Source: an uncultured Oscillospiraceae bacterium (lineage in GTDB: Bacteria; Bacillota; Clostridia; Oscillospirales; Oscillospiraceae). Taken from it: a DNA stretch of 35,842 nucleotides. Location of the stretch: contig CAJTYO010000023.1 in the NCBI GenBank assembly GCA_910584045.1, forward strand, positions 1-35,842, read 5' to 3'. Below the pieces are notes generated by a model. That model was given only the letters and a program-made list of their open reading frames with translations. It did no database searches and was not told where the DNA came from. Positions 7,932 through 15,408 of the stretch are shown here, piece after piece; the first letter of the stretch is position 1; every line of letters begins with the position of its first letter. Made by a program: the position numbers and the translations under genes.

Positions 7932-8277
7932 CGACAGCTGAAAGTTGCTTATCACAAAATTGCTTCAATGCGGGAATGTCACCAGTTGTCGTTGCCCATA
8001 TCCGTTCCCGGTTCACGCTTCCGTAATCATGGGCGACAACATTGCGCATCCCCTTCATAGCACTCCACGGCATCTGCTTCGCAGTATCACGCCGAAACGT
8101 CTCCGATAAGCCGCCTACAAGTTCACCGATCTGCAAAAGGCTAAATGCAACGGAGTGCTGGTAGTCCGTGTCGGAGAGAAATGAATCCAAATCTTCCCCG
8201 TAGCGGGAAACCGTTTGCTGAATGATAACGCAATACTCTCTTATTCTGGAAATGCGCTGCAAATCAGGCGACAGCAT
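7912..8277 (-). CDS. hepT: HepT-like HEPN ribonuclease toxin
   Basis: 121 residues. It carries the HEPN motif RNVVAHDY, matching RX4HXY (Arg78, His83, Tyr85), which is the catalytic signature of HepT/DUF86 RNases. The all-alpha composition and length fit. Its start overlaps the end of the mntA-like gene by 14 bases and is preceded by CGGAGGA. In known HepT/MntA pairs the antitoxin adds AMP groups to the toxin near this motif and silences it; here Tyr85 would be the modified residue. It lies antisense inside the plus-strand transfer operon. Confidence 0.88.
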   Translation of the reverse strand: MLSPDLQRISRIREYCVIIQQTVSRYGEDLDSFLSDTDYQHSVAFSLLQIGELVGGLSETFRRDTAKQMPWSAMKGMRNVVAHDYGSVNRERIWATTTGDIPALKQFCDKQLSAVEHSEEP

Positions 8278-8590
8278 AAATCATCCTCCGTTCTCTCGCC
8301 ACGTTTTCACGGAAGTAGACATCGCTTTTCATTCGACAGGGCTGTTCCAGAGAATCCACGGTAACAAGACTGAGCTCTTTCTCCAGAGCATCCTCCAAAT
8401 CACTATAGAGTCCCCCCAGCGCAAAGAGGGTCTTCAAATTCTCTCCGTCAGTATCTACCAGCAGATCCACATCGCTGTCATCTTTAGCTTCACCCCTGGC
8501 ATAAGAACCAAAAACATACACCGCCTGAAGATGGTATTTCTCCGCCACCGGTCGGATACGCTGGGCAATTTCATCCAATGTATAGATCAT
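8264..8590 (-). CDS. mntA: MntA-like minimal nucleotidyltransferase antitoxin
   Basis: 108 residues. The motif from GSYARGEAKDD to SDVDLLV fits GSX10DXD exactly (Gly28-Ser29, Asp40, Asp42), the signature of minimal nucleotidyltransferases. It is first in a two-gene unit with hepT, the usual order for the AMP-transferring antitoxin. AAAGGAGT stands just upstream of the start on the minus strand and a near-consensus promoter at 8633-8660 drives the pair. Base composition is more AT-rich than the neighbouring transfer genes, in keeping with acquisition as a cassette. Confidence 0.88.
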   Translation of the reverse strand: MIYTLDEIAQRIRPVAEKYHLQAVYVFGSYARGEAKDDSDVDLLVDTDGENLKTLFALGGLYSDLEDALEKELSLVTVDSLEQPCRMKSDVYFRENVARERRMIYAVA

Positions 8591-8632
8591 AGCGAACTCC
8601 TTTCTCTTGGAATTGCACCTGCTTCTATCTTT

Positions 8633-8660
8633 ATTATACGCAATTCTTAACCAAATTCAA
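8633..8660 (-). promoter_or_regulatory. Promoter of the mntA-hepT cassette
   Basis: On the minus strand TTGAAT (8655-8660) and TATAAT (8633-8638) are separated by 16 bases. It points away from virB4 and lies 43 bases from the mntA start. Confidence 0.7.
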
Positions 8661-8679
8661 TAGTGAAGGATGTGAAAAA

Positions 8680-10632
8680 ATGAAGTCTACCAAGAAAATT
8701 ACCAAGTCCGCCGCTAAGGCGCGGCCTAAAAAGATAGCGCCGCCTGCGGAGAAAAAGCAGTCCGCCCTCAAACGCCTGCTGTTCGGCGAGGAGAAGCCTG
8801 ACCTGACAGAGCTGGAATCCGGCTCCACTACCATTCTGGATATTCTTTCTCCCACCGCTATTGATACCAAAAGCCGGGATCACATCATTGTAGACGGCGT
8901 ATACCACGCCTACCTCTACATCGCTGGATACGGCTACTCTACTACAGTTGGCTCCTGCTGGCTCACTCCGCTGGTGGAGGCCGGCGAGGGGATCGATCTC
9001 AGCTTTATCGCCAGGAGGCAGCCCAAGGACAAGATACTCTCCAAGATCGCCCAGACCACCATGGTCAACCGCTCCCGGATGCGGGATGTGGGCGACACAC
9101 GCCAGGACTACGAGGAATTGGACAGCGCCATCAGCTCCGGGCTGTATTTGAAGGACGCAATGAACCGGCAGGGCGAAGATTTTTATTACATGCACACGCT
9201 GGTCGAGGTGGTAGCGGACGATGAGGAGACGCTGGAGCAGCGCGTCACCGCCGTGGAAAAGCTGTGCGTCTCCATTGATATGATCGCCCGGCGGTGCGAC
9301 TATAAAAATGAACAGGCATTCCTCTCTGCGCTGCCGCTGCTGGCCCTGGATGCGGATGTGGAGCGAAAGTCCCGGCGCAATGCCCTCACCAGCGGCGTGG
9401 CGGCGGCTTTCCCTTTCGCCTCTTATGAACTCAGCGACCGCAACGGCGTGTTTCTGGGGCTGAACCTCTACAACCGCTCCCCGGTGTTCCTCGACCCCTA
9501 CGACGATTATAAGTATACCAACGGCAACTGCTGGATCGGAGGTTCCTCCGGCGCGGGCAAGACGTTCACGCTGCAATGCCTGGGCGGCCGGCTGCGGCAG
9601 CAGGGGCGGCGGGTCATCTTTATCGTGCCGAAGAAGGGCCACGAGTTTCGTCCTCTGTGCGAACTTCTGGGCGGGCTGTATTTGAAGATGTCCCCGTCCT
9701 CCAGGGACTGTCCCAACATCATGGCTATCCGGCGAAAATCGCTGGACGCTTACTCCGGCCTGCGGGATCTGGCGGTGCGGGACGATTCTGTCCTGGCGGA
9801 TAAGATCTCCCGGCTTATCATCTGGTACTCCCTGCAAAAGCGGGACTTGTCGGATGAGGATAAGAACCATTTGGACTCCTCCCTGGTGGAGTGCTACCGG
9901 CGGTACGGGATCACCTTTGACAATGATTCTGTTTTGAAGGAGGACGGCGCTTTCCGGAAGATGCCCATTATCGCGGATTGGTACAATGTCCTCCAGGAGA
10001 ACGCCGAGACAAAGCATCTGGCGGTGGTGCTGGCTCGGTATGTTACGGGCTCGGCCTCCGCCATGGGCGCGAGGAACGATATAGACCTGGACAACAAATA
10101 CATTGTCCTGGACACCTCCGGAATGCCGGACGATCTGCTGCTGCCGGGGATCTTCTGGGCCACCGACATTGCCAATGACCTCATCATGGATGCAGGGAGC
10201 GATCTCTCCGCCCTGATTGCGGATGAGCTGTGGAGCCTGGTGGGAGCCAACTCGAATCCCCTGGCCGCCGGATTCGTACAGGAGATGGTCAAAACCATTC
10301 GCGGCCTGGGCGGCATCGCCGTTACCTCTACTCAGGGAATGCAGGACCTCTTTGGCCTGGACGGCGGAAAGTACGGCAAGGGCATTTTGGATTCCAGCCG
10401 GATCAAACTGGTGATGCAGATGGAGGAACAGGAGGCCCGGCTCATCCAGGGCGTACTCAATCTCTCCGAGGATGAAGTCCGGCAAATCACCCGGTTCCGG
10501 CGCGGCGAGGGATTGCTGTGCATCGGGTATAACCATGTGCCGATTGCTTTTCATGCTACGCAGAAGGAATATGATGCCATTACTACTTCGCCTACGGATT
10601 TGCGAATAAGGAGAACAGGAGGAGCGGAATGA
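8680..10632 (+). CDS. virB4: VirB4-family conjugation ATPase
   Basis: 650 residues. After a Lys-rich start (1-35), residues ~45-260 form the VirB4 N-domain and the rest the RecA-like ATPase domain. Walker A is GGSSGAGKT (287-295); Walker B is within SALIADELWSL (about 511-521), followed by a TSTQG motif. Gram-positive VirB4 proteins power channel assembly and substrate transfer at the membrane. The start ATG has a modest site, GAAGGATG. The toxin-antitoxin cassette directly upstream reads the other way, so transcription must cross it from the upstream operon or begin from a promoter I cannot see. The 3' end overlaps the next gene by 4 bases. Confidence 0.9.
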   Translation: MKSTKKITKSAAKARPKKIAPPAEKKQSALKRLLFGEEKPDLTELESGSTTILDILSPTAIDTKSRDHIIVDGVYHAYLYIAGYGYSTTVGSCWLTPLVEAGEGIDLSFIARRQPKDKILSKIAQTTMVNRSRMRDVGDTRQDYEELDSAISSGLYLKDAMNRQGEDFYYMHTLVEVVADDEETLEQRVTAVEKLCVSIDMIARRCDYKNEQAFLSALPLLALDADVERKSRRNALTSGVAAAFPFASYELSDRNGVFLGLNLYNRSPVFLDPYDDYKYTNGNCWIGGSSGAGKTFTLQCLGGRLRQQGRRVIFIVPKKGHEFRPLCELLGGLYLKMSPSSRDCPNIMAIRRKSLDAYSGLRDLAVRDDSVLADKISRLIIWYSLQKRDLSDEDKNHLDSSLVECYRRYGITFDNDSVLKEDGAFRKMPIIADWYNVLQENAETKHLAVVLARYVTGSASAMGARNDIDLDNKYIVLDTSGMPDDLLLPGIFWATDIANDLIMDAGSDLSALIADELWSLVGANSNPLAAGFVQEMVKTIRGLGGIAVTSTQGMQDLFGLDGGKYGKGILDSSRIKLVMQMEEQEARLIQGVLNLSEDEVRQITRFRRGEGLLCIGYNHVPIAFHATQKEYDAITTSPTDLRIRRTGGAE

Positions 10633-11309
10633 ACAGCTTGAAGCAGGATGTATCCCGGATACAGGAGCTGACCGCCGCCGCATTTCATCAGACCGGCGGA
10701 TTGGCGGCGCTGGCTGGCAGCGGGCAGACAGACGCTGTGAAATTGCAGCGGATGCTGGAGCAGACCATGGAGCGGTTCGATCAGACAACTCTGGAGCTGC
10801 GGCGGCTCTGCGAGAAACATTCCCCTGGGGCCGGAGGGTATGGCAGCCGGCCCGCCGCTCCTCGGATGGAGGTGGACGGATACGTGGAGCGATTCGGCTA
10901 CAGCTGGCTGCATATCCAACTGAACACGCTCCTGCCCCATTGCCGCTACCAAACCCCGGAGTGGCTGAGCGATACCATCCGGCGGCTGCTGGATGAGTAC
11001 GAGAGCGGCGGGAGTACGCTGCCCCATTTCAATACGGCGATGCTGGTGATCGACGAACACTGCGGTATTGACGGGCGGCATATCTTTGACCAGGACAACA
11101 AGGGGTGGAAAGCCGTTTCCAATGCCATCAAGGGAAGGCTGATCCCTGATGATGACCAACATACCCTGTCCCTGGCGCTGCTGTCCCGGAAAAGCGAGCT
11201 GAACGTCTGCCATATCACCCTGCTGGATCAGTCGGACGCGGCAGATTTCTTTGCCATGCACTCCGGGGATTACGTCAGGAGTGACTTCTACAGTGGGACG
11301 TGGGAGTAG
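10629..11309 (+). CDS. Conserved protein of unknown function coupled to virB4
   Basis: 226 residues, no membrane segment or signal peptide. Residues 1-65 look helical and may form a coiled coil (QRMLEQTMERFDQTTLELRRLCEKH); a mixed alpha/beta part with ELNVCHITLLDQSDAADFFAMH follows. It may belong to a DUF6100-type family seen in Firmicutes mobile elements, but I recognise this only weakly. The ATGA overlap with virB4 shows co-translation, suggesting an accessory part of the transfer machinery. No catalytic motif is visible. Confidence 0.6.
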   Translation: MNSLKQDVSRIQELTAAAFHQTGGLAALAGSGQTDAVKLQRMLEQTMERFDQTTLELRRLCEKHSPGAGGYGSRPAAPRMEVDGYVERFGYSWLHIQLNTLLPHCRYQTPEWLSDTIRRLLDEYESGGSTLPHFNTAMLVIDEHCGIDGRHIFDQDNKGWKAVSNAIKGRLIPDDDQHTLSLALLSRKSELNVCHITLLDQSDAADFFAMHSGDYVRSDFYSGTWE

Positions 11310-11563
11310 GCAGATTTGCCCTCAAATCTCCTTGATTTTCCAGTCTTGGACAAGTACGGCTGTCTGCCCAGGTTATAAAGTCATTGAGTTATTGCGGCGC
11401 AGGGCTTTCAGCCGGCGGGCTTGCCCATTTGGGGGAAGAAAATCTGCCATCTATGTGGGGGTAGGCAGACTACCCCCACATAGAGAGCGTCAGGATGCGA
11501 AAATTGTTCTTGCGCCGGGAGCGGCGCAAGGGCAATTTTCGCGTCCGCAGGAACAGGGGGCGT
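11306..11563 (+). other. Highly structured 254-base non-coding leader
   Basis: No convincing gene lies here. It contains a long-range inverted repeat (GGCAGATTT at 11309-11317 with AAATCTGCC at 11440-11448), a perfect 14-bp hairpin (11451-11464 with 11470-11483, loop GCAGA) and a 23-bp hairpin with three G-T wobbles (11494-11516 with 11523-11545, 6-base loop). The 9-mer GTAGGCAGA occurs at 11306 and again at 11461. The long hairpin ends about 20 bases before the next start codon. Candidate roles are a structured mRNA leader, a transfer-origin-like site or a relic of an inserted element. Confidence 0.6.
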
Positions 11564-12685
11564 GTGGTGATTTTTAGTAAGCGGGATGTCGATGCTCTGC
11601 GAATGATCTGCTGGTGTCAGTATGTGTTTCCCCGTCACCTGCGAGGGATCATCACAGACATTGAACTTGAAAATCTGATCCATATAGGTTTCGTCAAGCA
11701 CCATGTGAAAAGCGGTTCTCTTGTTCTTACTGGTAAAGGAAGTGAACTTGTGACTGAGATATTCAGTCAACAGGTTCCAGCTTTGACAAAGTCCTATCAT
11801 AATGCCGCGATCCAGCGGCGGCTTCGGCAATCCGGCATGGCTGCGACGGCTTACTACGGTGCTGTCAATATTTTTTCAGCCAGTCACGAGGAACTGTCGC
11901 AGTCCCCATCGCTCTTTCTCTCGACCATCACAAGAAGGTATGAAATGAACCCGTGGGGGAATGTCCGTATTGCCGCCATTGCCAATCTGGGTGGGACTCT
12001 CTACGCTGTCCACTACGTTTGCCCCGGCATCGGTAAGCTGGCCCTTACAGATGAACTGACAGCCTTCACCAATCAGACCGCCCGCTTCCGGGATACCCGG
12101 CGGGCGTTCATCTTTGCTGGGGAGAGTTATACAGATATTCTCACCGAGCTGGAGCAAACAGACAAAACCAATACAAAGCTGATCCTCTATGGCGATGCCT
12201 ACCGCAGCCTGCAGCTTCCGGTACACTTGCTCTCCTGTAATGATACCGGCGCAGTACAACTACAAATCATGGCTGTCCCGGATTATCGAAAGAAGCTAAC
12301 GCAGGCCGCGCTAAAGAATCAGTATCAGCCCCCACCAAAGGATGTCCCCGTCTGGGATGCTCTTTTCCAGGGCCTGCCCTTTGTTATGGCGGCGGATATG
12401 GACCTGCGGCGAATTGATGCCGCCATACGTGCCGCTCACGGCCAGGGAATAAAACAGATCGCCGTTGCTGCCCTGCGAGGGCAGGCGGAGACTGTCCTCT
12501 TTCCCTGTTACCGGGATCCCGGCCTTGCGCGGGTATTTGTCCTCACAGATGAAGCTATCTCGGAAGTAACCGGCAGGCCCCCGCTCCCCTACCTGCCCCC
12601 ACGTACACAATTCATTACGCCGAAAGGAGATGTCATTGATGCTCCGCCCTTCCAAACTCATGGAAAAACTGGAAGATCTCATTGA
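11564..12685 (+). CDS. Winged-helix protein preceding the coupling protein
   Basis: About 373 residues from a GTG at 11564 (GTG 11567 is equally possible) after ACAGGGGG. Earlier in-frame starts would fall in the 23-bp hairpin and encode an Arg/Lys-rich stretch that is probably not real. Residues ~4-65 (DVDALRMICWCQYVFPRHLR, then IELENLIHIGFVKHHVKSG) fit a winged helix-turn-helix like those of replication-relaxation or MobC-like proteins. The remaining ~300 residues show alternating strands and helices without a motif I recognise. It overlaps the VirD4 gene by 47 bases, so it is likely translated with it and may bind DNA during transfer or regulate the operon. Confidence 0.6.
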   Translation: MVIFSKRDVDALRMICWCQYVFPRHLRGIITDIELENLIHIGFVKHHVKSGSLVLTGKGSELVTEIFSQQVPALTKSYHNAAIQRRLRQSGMAATAYYGAVNIFSASHEELSQSPSLFLSTITRRYEMNPWGNVRIAAIANLGGTLYAVHYVCPGIGKLALTDELTAFTNQTARFRDTRRAFIFAGESYTDILTELEQTDKTNTKLILYGDAYRSLQLPVHLLSCNDTGAVQLQIMAVPDYRKKLTQAALKNQYQPPPKDVPVWDALFQGLPFVMAADMDLRRIDAAIRAAHGQGIKQIAVAALRGQAETVLFPCYRDPGLARVFVLTDEAISEVTGRPPLPYLPPRTQFITPKGDVIDAPPFQTHGKTGRSH

Positions 12686-14711
12686 GAAAAAGTGCGGCCC
12701 ATGGTATGAGCGCCACAAGGCAAAATTTCCGTTTTATATCCCATTAGGGCTGGTAGCCTGGTATTTCTACGGGATGCTCCTCAACTCCCTGAAGCTAGGC
12801 AGGCAGGCCACCTTTCACATCCCCGGGCAGGAAGTCCCCAGCATCTGGGTGGTCAATCCCTTTAAGAATTGGTTCGTGGTGTTCACGCCCTTTGGGCTGG
12901 GCGTCACCGCTGTAGCTGCACTGCTGGTCTGTCTCATTACGAAAAAGGGGTACATCTGGTTTTCCGGCTACAAGTACACCCATGACCCACGGGGCTTCGA
13001 CATCCTCCCGGACGCTACCCACGGCTCCTCCGGTTTCCTGACAAAAAAGGAAATGGGGGAGTTTCTGGAGCTGGGCGGGGTCACGGAAGTCCTGGGCATG
13101 ATGTTGGGAAAGCACAAGGCCCACGAGAACGATCTGGACAAGTACGCCATCTATGCCGCTCACCGGATGATCCCCGGCGACAACAACAATCTACTGTGCA
13201 TCGGCGCGCCCGGCAGCGGGAAATCCCGAGGCTTCATCATCCCGTTCCTCATGGGCTGCGCCCAGCGGGGAGAGTCCGTTTTTGTCACAGATCCAAAGGG
13301 AGAGCTGTTTGAAAAGCTATCGCCTTACTTTCGGGAAAAGGGCCACTACGTCAAGGCGGTCAACTTTCTGGATATGGCCCACTCGGATGGCTGGAACTGC
13401 CTGTACTCCCTGGAGAAGGAGACTCATCTGGTGCAGACGGTGGCAAACACGATTATCAAGAACACCTCTGGCCCAAAAGAGGCGGACGACTTCTGGAGCC
13501 GGGCGGAGCTGAATCTGCTCATGGCGCTCATCCATTACGTCTGCAATCTGAAGGACGCCAATGGGGATCTGCTGCCTATCGAGCAGCGGGGCCTTGGTGA
13601 CGTCTATCAGATCATGGCGAACAAGAGCATTCAGGAGATCAACCGCACTTTGGCCGAGCTGCCGCCGGAACACCCTGCTAAGGGCCACCACGGCCTGTTC
13701 CTGAAAGCGAGAGAAAATCTGTGGGGCAACATCGCCATTGGCTTGGGCAACCGCCTGGCCATCTTTCAGAACAAACTGGTGGACGCCATCACCCGGAACC
13801 ATGACGTTGACCTCCTGCTGCCCGGACAAAAGCCCTGCGCTTACTTCGTCATCATCTCCGCTCAGGACAGCGCGTACCGCTTCCTCAGTTCGCTGTTCTT
13901 CTCCCTGGCTCTTCCACGGCTCTCGGACTACGCCCGGCTCCATGGCAAGAATGGCCGTCTGCCAGTGCTGGTGAATTTCTGTCTGGATGAATACTGCAAC
14001 ATCGGCTATATGGATGGCATCGCGGACGCCCTCAACAGTATCCGTGGCTTCAACATGAGCTGCCAGATCGTAGTGCAGAGCCTTTCCCAGTGGCAGGAAA
14101 AATACCCGGGGAAGGAGTGGGAGAACCAACTGGCAACCTTCGACCAAACATTGTATATGGGGTGCAATGACCTCACCTCGGCCAAGTACATCTCAGAAAA
14201 GTGCGGCAAGGTGACGATCTCTGTCACCAACAATCAGATGCCCCTCATGCCTCTGTTTTCCCCGGTCTATACCAGCACCCGTCCTTATTCCCAGACTCGC
14301 AGCAACACCCAGCGGGACCTCATGCAGCCGGATGAAGTATTGCGCCTGGACCGCCGGAAGTGCATCGCCCTGTTTCAGGGTCACAAGCCCGCCCTGCTCT
14401 ATAAGCTGGCCCCGGAGGAATTTCCGGACTACGGCAAACTAAAGTCCTGCCGGGTGATCGATTACATTCCGGCCTGGAGACAACAGGAGGAAAAGACACC
14501 TCCGCGCTCGGAAGCGCCTGTTCCTGTATCTGTACCCGCACAGCCGTCTCCAGAGCAAACTGCTCCGGAGACAGTGAAAGTCAACCCGGCGGAGGACTTG
14601 GAATATCAGGTGGAGACAGCAGAGCGATCCAACAGCTCCAGCCTTGGAATGGTGGAGGTCACGATAGACGGCGTGTGTGGGGAAGATGAAGACAGCCCGC
14701 CGGGAAGATGA
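12639..14711 (+). CDS. virD4: VirD4/TraG-family type IV coupling protein
   Basis: About 690 residues. Two membrane segments near the N-terminus (about 30-50 and 80-105) precede the cytoplasmic ATPase. Walker A is GAPGSGKS (189-196), followed by FVTDPKGELFEK; Walker B is LVNFCLDEYCNIG (Asp450, Glu451), followed by QIVVQSLSQ. These are hallmarks of the T4SS coupling ATPase that brings the relaxase-DNA complex to the channel. The last ~80 residues are Pro/Glu-rich and probably disordered. ATG 12639 fits AAAGGAG (12623-12629) best; an ATG at 12630 is too close. The terminator stem starts inside the last codons. Confidence 0.93.
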   Translation: MLRPSKLMEKLEDLIEKKCGPWYERHKAKFPFYIPLGLVAWYFYGMLLNSLKLGRQATFHIPGQEVPSIWVVNPFKNWFVVFTPFGLGVTAVAALLVCLITKKGYIWFSGYKYTHDPRGFDILPDATHGSSGFLTKKEMGEFLELGGVTEVLGMMLGKHKAHENDLDKYAIYAAHRMIPGDNNNLLCIGAPGSGKSRGFIIPFLMGCAQRGESVFVTDPKGELFEKLSPYFREKGHYVKAVNFLDMAHSDGWNCLYSLEKETHLVQTVANTIIKNTSGPKEADDFWSRAELNLLMALIHYVCNLKDANGDLLPIEQRGLGDVYQIMANKSIQEINRTLAELPPEHPAKGHHGLFLKARENLWGNIAIGLGNRLAIFQNKLVDAITRNHDVDLLLPGQKPCAYFVIISAQDSAYRFLSSLFFSLALPRLSDYARLHGKNGRLPVLVNFCLDEYCNIGYMDGIADALNSIRGFNMSCQIVVQSLSQWQEKYPGKEWENQLATFDQTLYMGCNDLTSAKYISEKCGKVTISVTNNQMPLMPLFSPVYTSTRPYSQTRSNTQRDLMQPDEVLRLDRRKCIALFQGHKPALLYKLAPEEFPDYGKLKSCRVIDYIPAWRQQEEKTPPRSEAPVPVSVPAQPSPEQTAPETVKVNPAEDLEYQVETAERSNSSSLGMVEVTIDGVCGEDEDSPPGR

Positions 14712-14728
14712 TACTCCCAGCGGGCTGT
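14692..14728. terminator. Bidirectional terminator between virD4 and the RelE gene
   Basis: ACAGCCCGC (14692-14700) pairs with GCGGGCTGT (14720-14728). An inner GGGA/TCCC pairing lengthens the stem. The virD4 stop codon lies in the loop. It separates convergent genes; T-runs are short on both strands. Confidence 0.6.
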
Positions 14729-14738
14729 TTGAAGGATC

Positions 14739-15074
14739 TTATTCTGATGCCATGCTGGAGCGCAGGATGGAGGCCCAATCACTTTTCCCGTATAGGAACC
14801 GAAGAACATACACTATATCCGACGTTTGCGATACGGTATAAAAGGCAAGATAGTTCTTAACCTGGACAAAGCGTATTCCCCATGCAGAAAGCAGCTTATC
14901 ATCAACTAAAGCGAAACGTTCCGGCATATGCGACAGGCCCGACAGACTTTCCTCCGCTTCAGCGATCAGTTTGTCAGCCGCCTGCGGATTCTTGAGCGAA
15001 AACTCAATATGATCCGCCGCGCGGTTCAAATCGCGTTCAGCCGCAGCGGTAATGTGAACATGGTATGACTTCAT
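14739..15074 (-). CDS. RelE/ParE-family toxin
   Basis: 111 residues with the RelE/ParE pattern: an N-terminal YHVHITAAAERDLNRAADHIEF, then YLAFYTVSQTSDIVYVLRFLYGKSDW, ending near a variable tail. The family either cleaves ribosome-bound mRNA (RelE) or poisons gyrase (ParE); which one applies is not decidable here. Its start overlaps the antitoxin stop by 4 bases, as usual for these pairs. It is antisense to the plus-strand backbone and separated from virD4 by a terminator. Confidence 0.85.
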   Translation of the reverse strand: MKSYHVHITAAAERDLNRAADHIEFSLKNPQAADKLIAEAEESLSGLSHMPERFALVDDKLLSAWGIRFVQVKNYLAFYTVSQTSDIVYVLRFLYGKSDWASILRSSMASE

Positions 15075-15334
15075 CTTCCCCGGCGGCTCCTGATGTCCGC
15101 CATAGCATCTGCAAGCGGACGTGCTTTCCCCTCCGCCGCATCCTCAAGTCCCTCTTGAATAAGTCCATAAAGTTCGAGACGCCCGGCCAGCGCCTCATAA
15201 GCCTCAATACTCATAACCGCCAGATCGCCTTTCCCGTTTTTGGTAATGAAAACAGGTTCCGCATAATCGTGGCAGAAAGTTGATATTTCATTGTACCGAT
15301 TCCGCAATTCGGCGCTGGAACGAATCTCCGGCAT
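15071..15334 (-). CDS. Phd/YefM-family antitoxin
   Basis: 87 residues. The start (MPEIRSSAELRNRYNEIS), then EPVFITKNGKGDLAVMSIEAYEAL is typical of Phd/YefM antitoxins, which bind DNA with the N-terminal half and mask the toxin with the C-terminal half. AAGGGGGAAG stands before the start on the minus strand and a perfect sigma-70 promoter lies just upstream, where the antitoxin-toxin complex would normally repress. Confidence 0.88.
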   Translation of the reverse strand: MPEIRSSAELRNRYNEISTFCHDYAEPVFITKNGKGDLAVMSIEAYEALAGRLELYGLIQEGLEDAAEGKARPLADAMADIRSRRGR

Positions 15335-15364
15335 AAAAACTTCCCCCTTTTCAAAGATACTAAA

Positions 15365-15393
15365 ATTATATCTGAATTTCTTTATAATGTCAA
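15365..15393 (-). promoter_or_regulatory. Perfect-consensus promoter of the Phd/RelE cassette
   Basis: On the minus strand TTGACA (15388-15393), a 17-base spacer and TATAAT (15365-15370). It lies 31 bases before the antitoxin start and only 16 bases from the repA start on the other strand. A plus-strand TATAAT (15383-15388) overlaps it but lacks a clear -35 box. Confidence 0.85.
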
Positions 15394-15408
15394 GACGGAG
15401 GTATTCCC

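Noticed and set aside
7219..10632. A single virB4 gene split in two by the toxin-antitoxin insertion
   Set aside because: The downstream ATPase keeps a VirB4-type N-domain and has its own start and ribosome site. The upstream protein ends in a normal stop before the hairpin. Two separate genes are more likely.
8647..10788. Very long open frame on the minus strand opposite virB4 (similar ones opposite 1587-2846, 22585-23514 and elsewhere)
   Set aside because: Plus-strand proteins here have clear motifs and ribosome sites. The antisense frames follow from high GC codon use and encode His/Gln/Arg-rich sequences without domains.
11495..11563. Longer N-terminus for the winged-helix gene
   Set aside because: It would be encoded by the 23-bp hairpin, gives an Arg-rich stretch and has no ribosome site at ATG 11495.
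11251..11577. Possible 108-residue gene in the structured leader
   Set aside because: It overlaps the end of the preceding gene and the hairpins, has no ribosome site and no recognisable domain.
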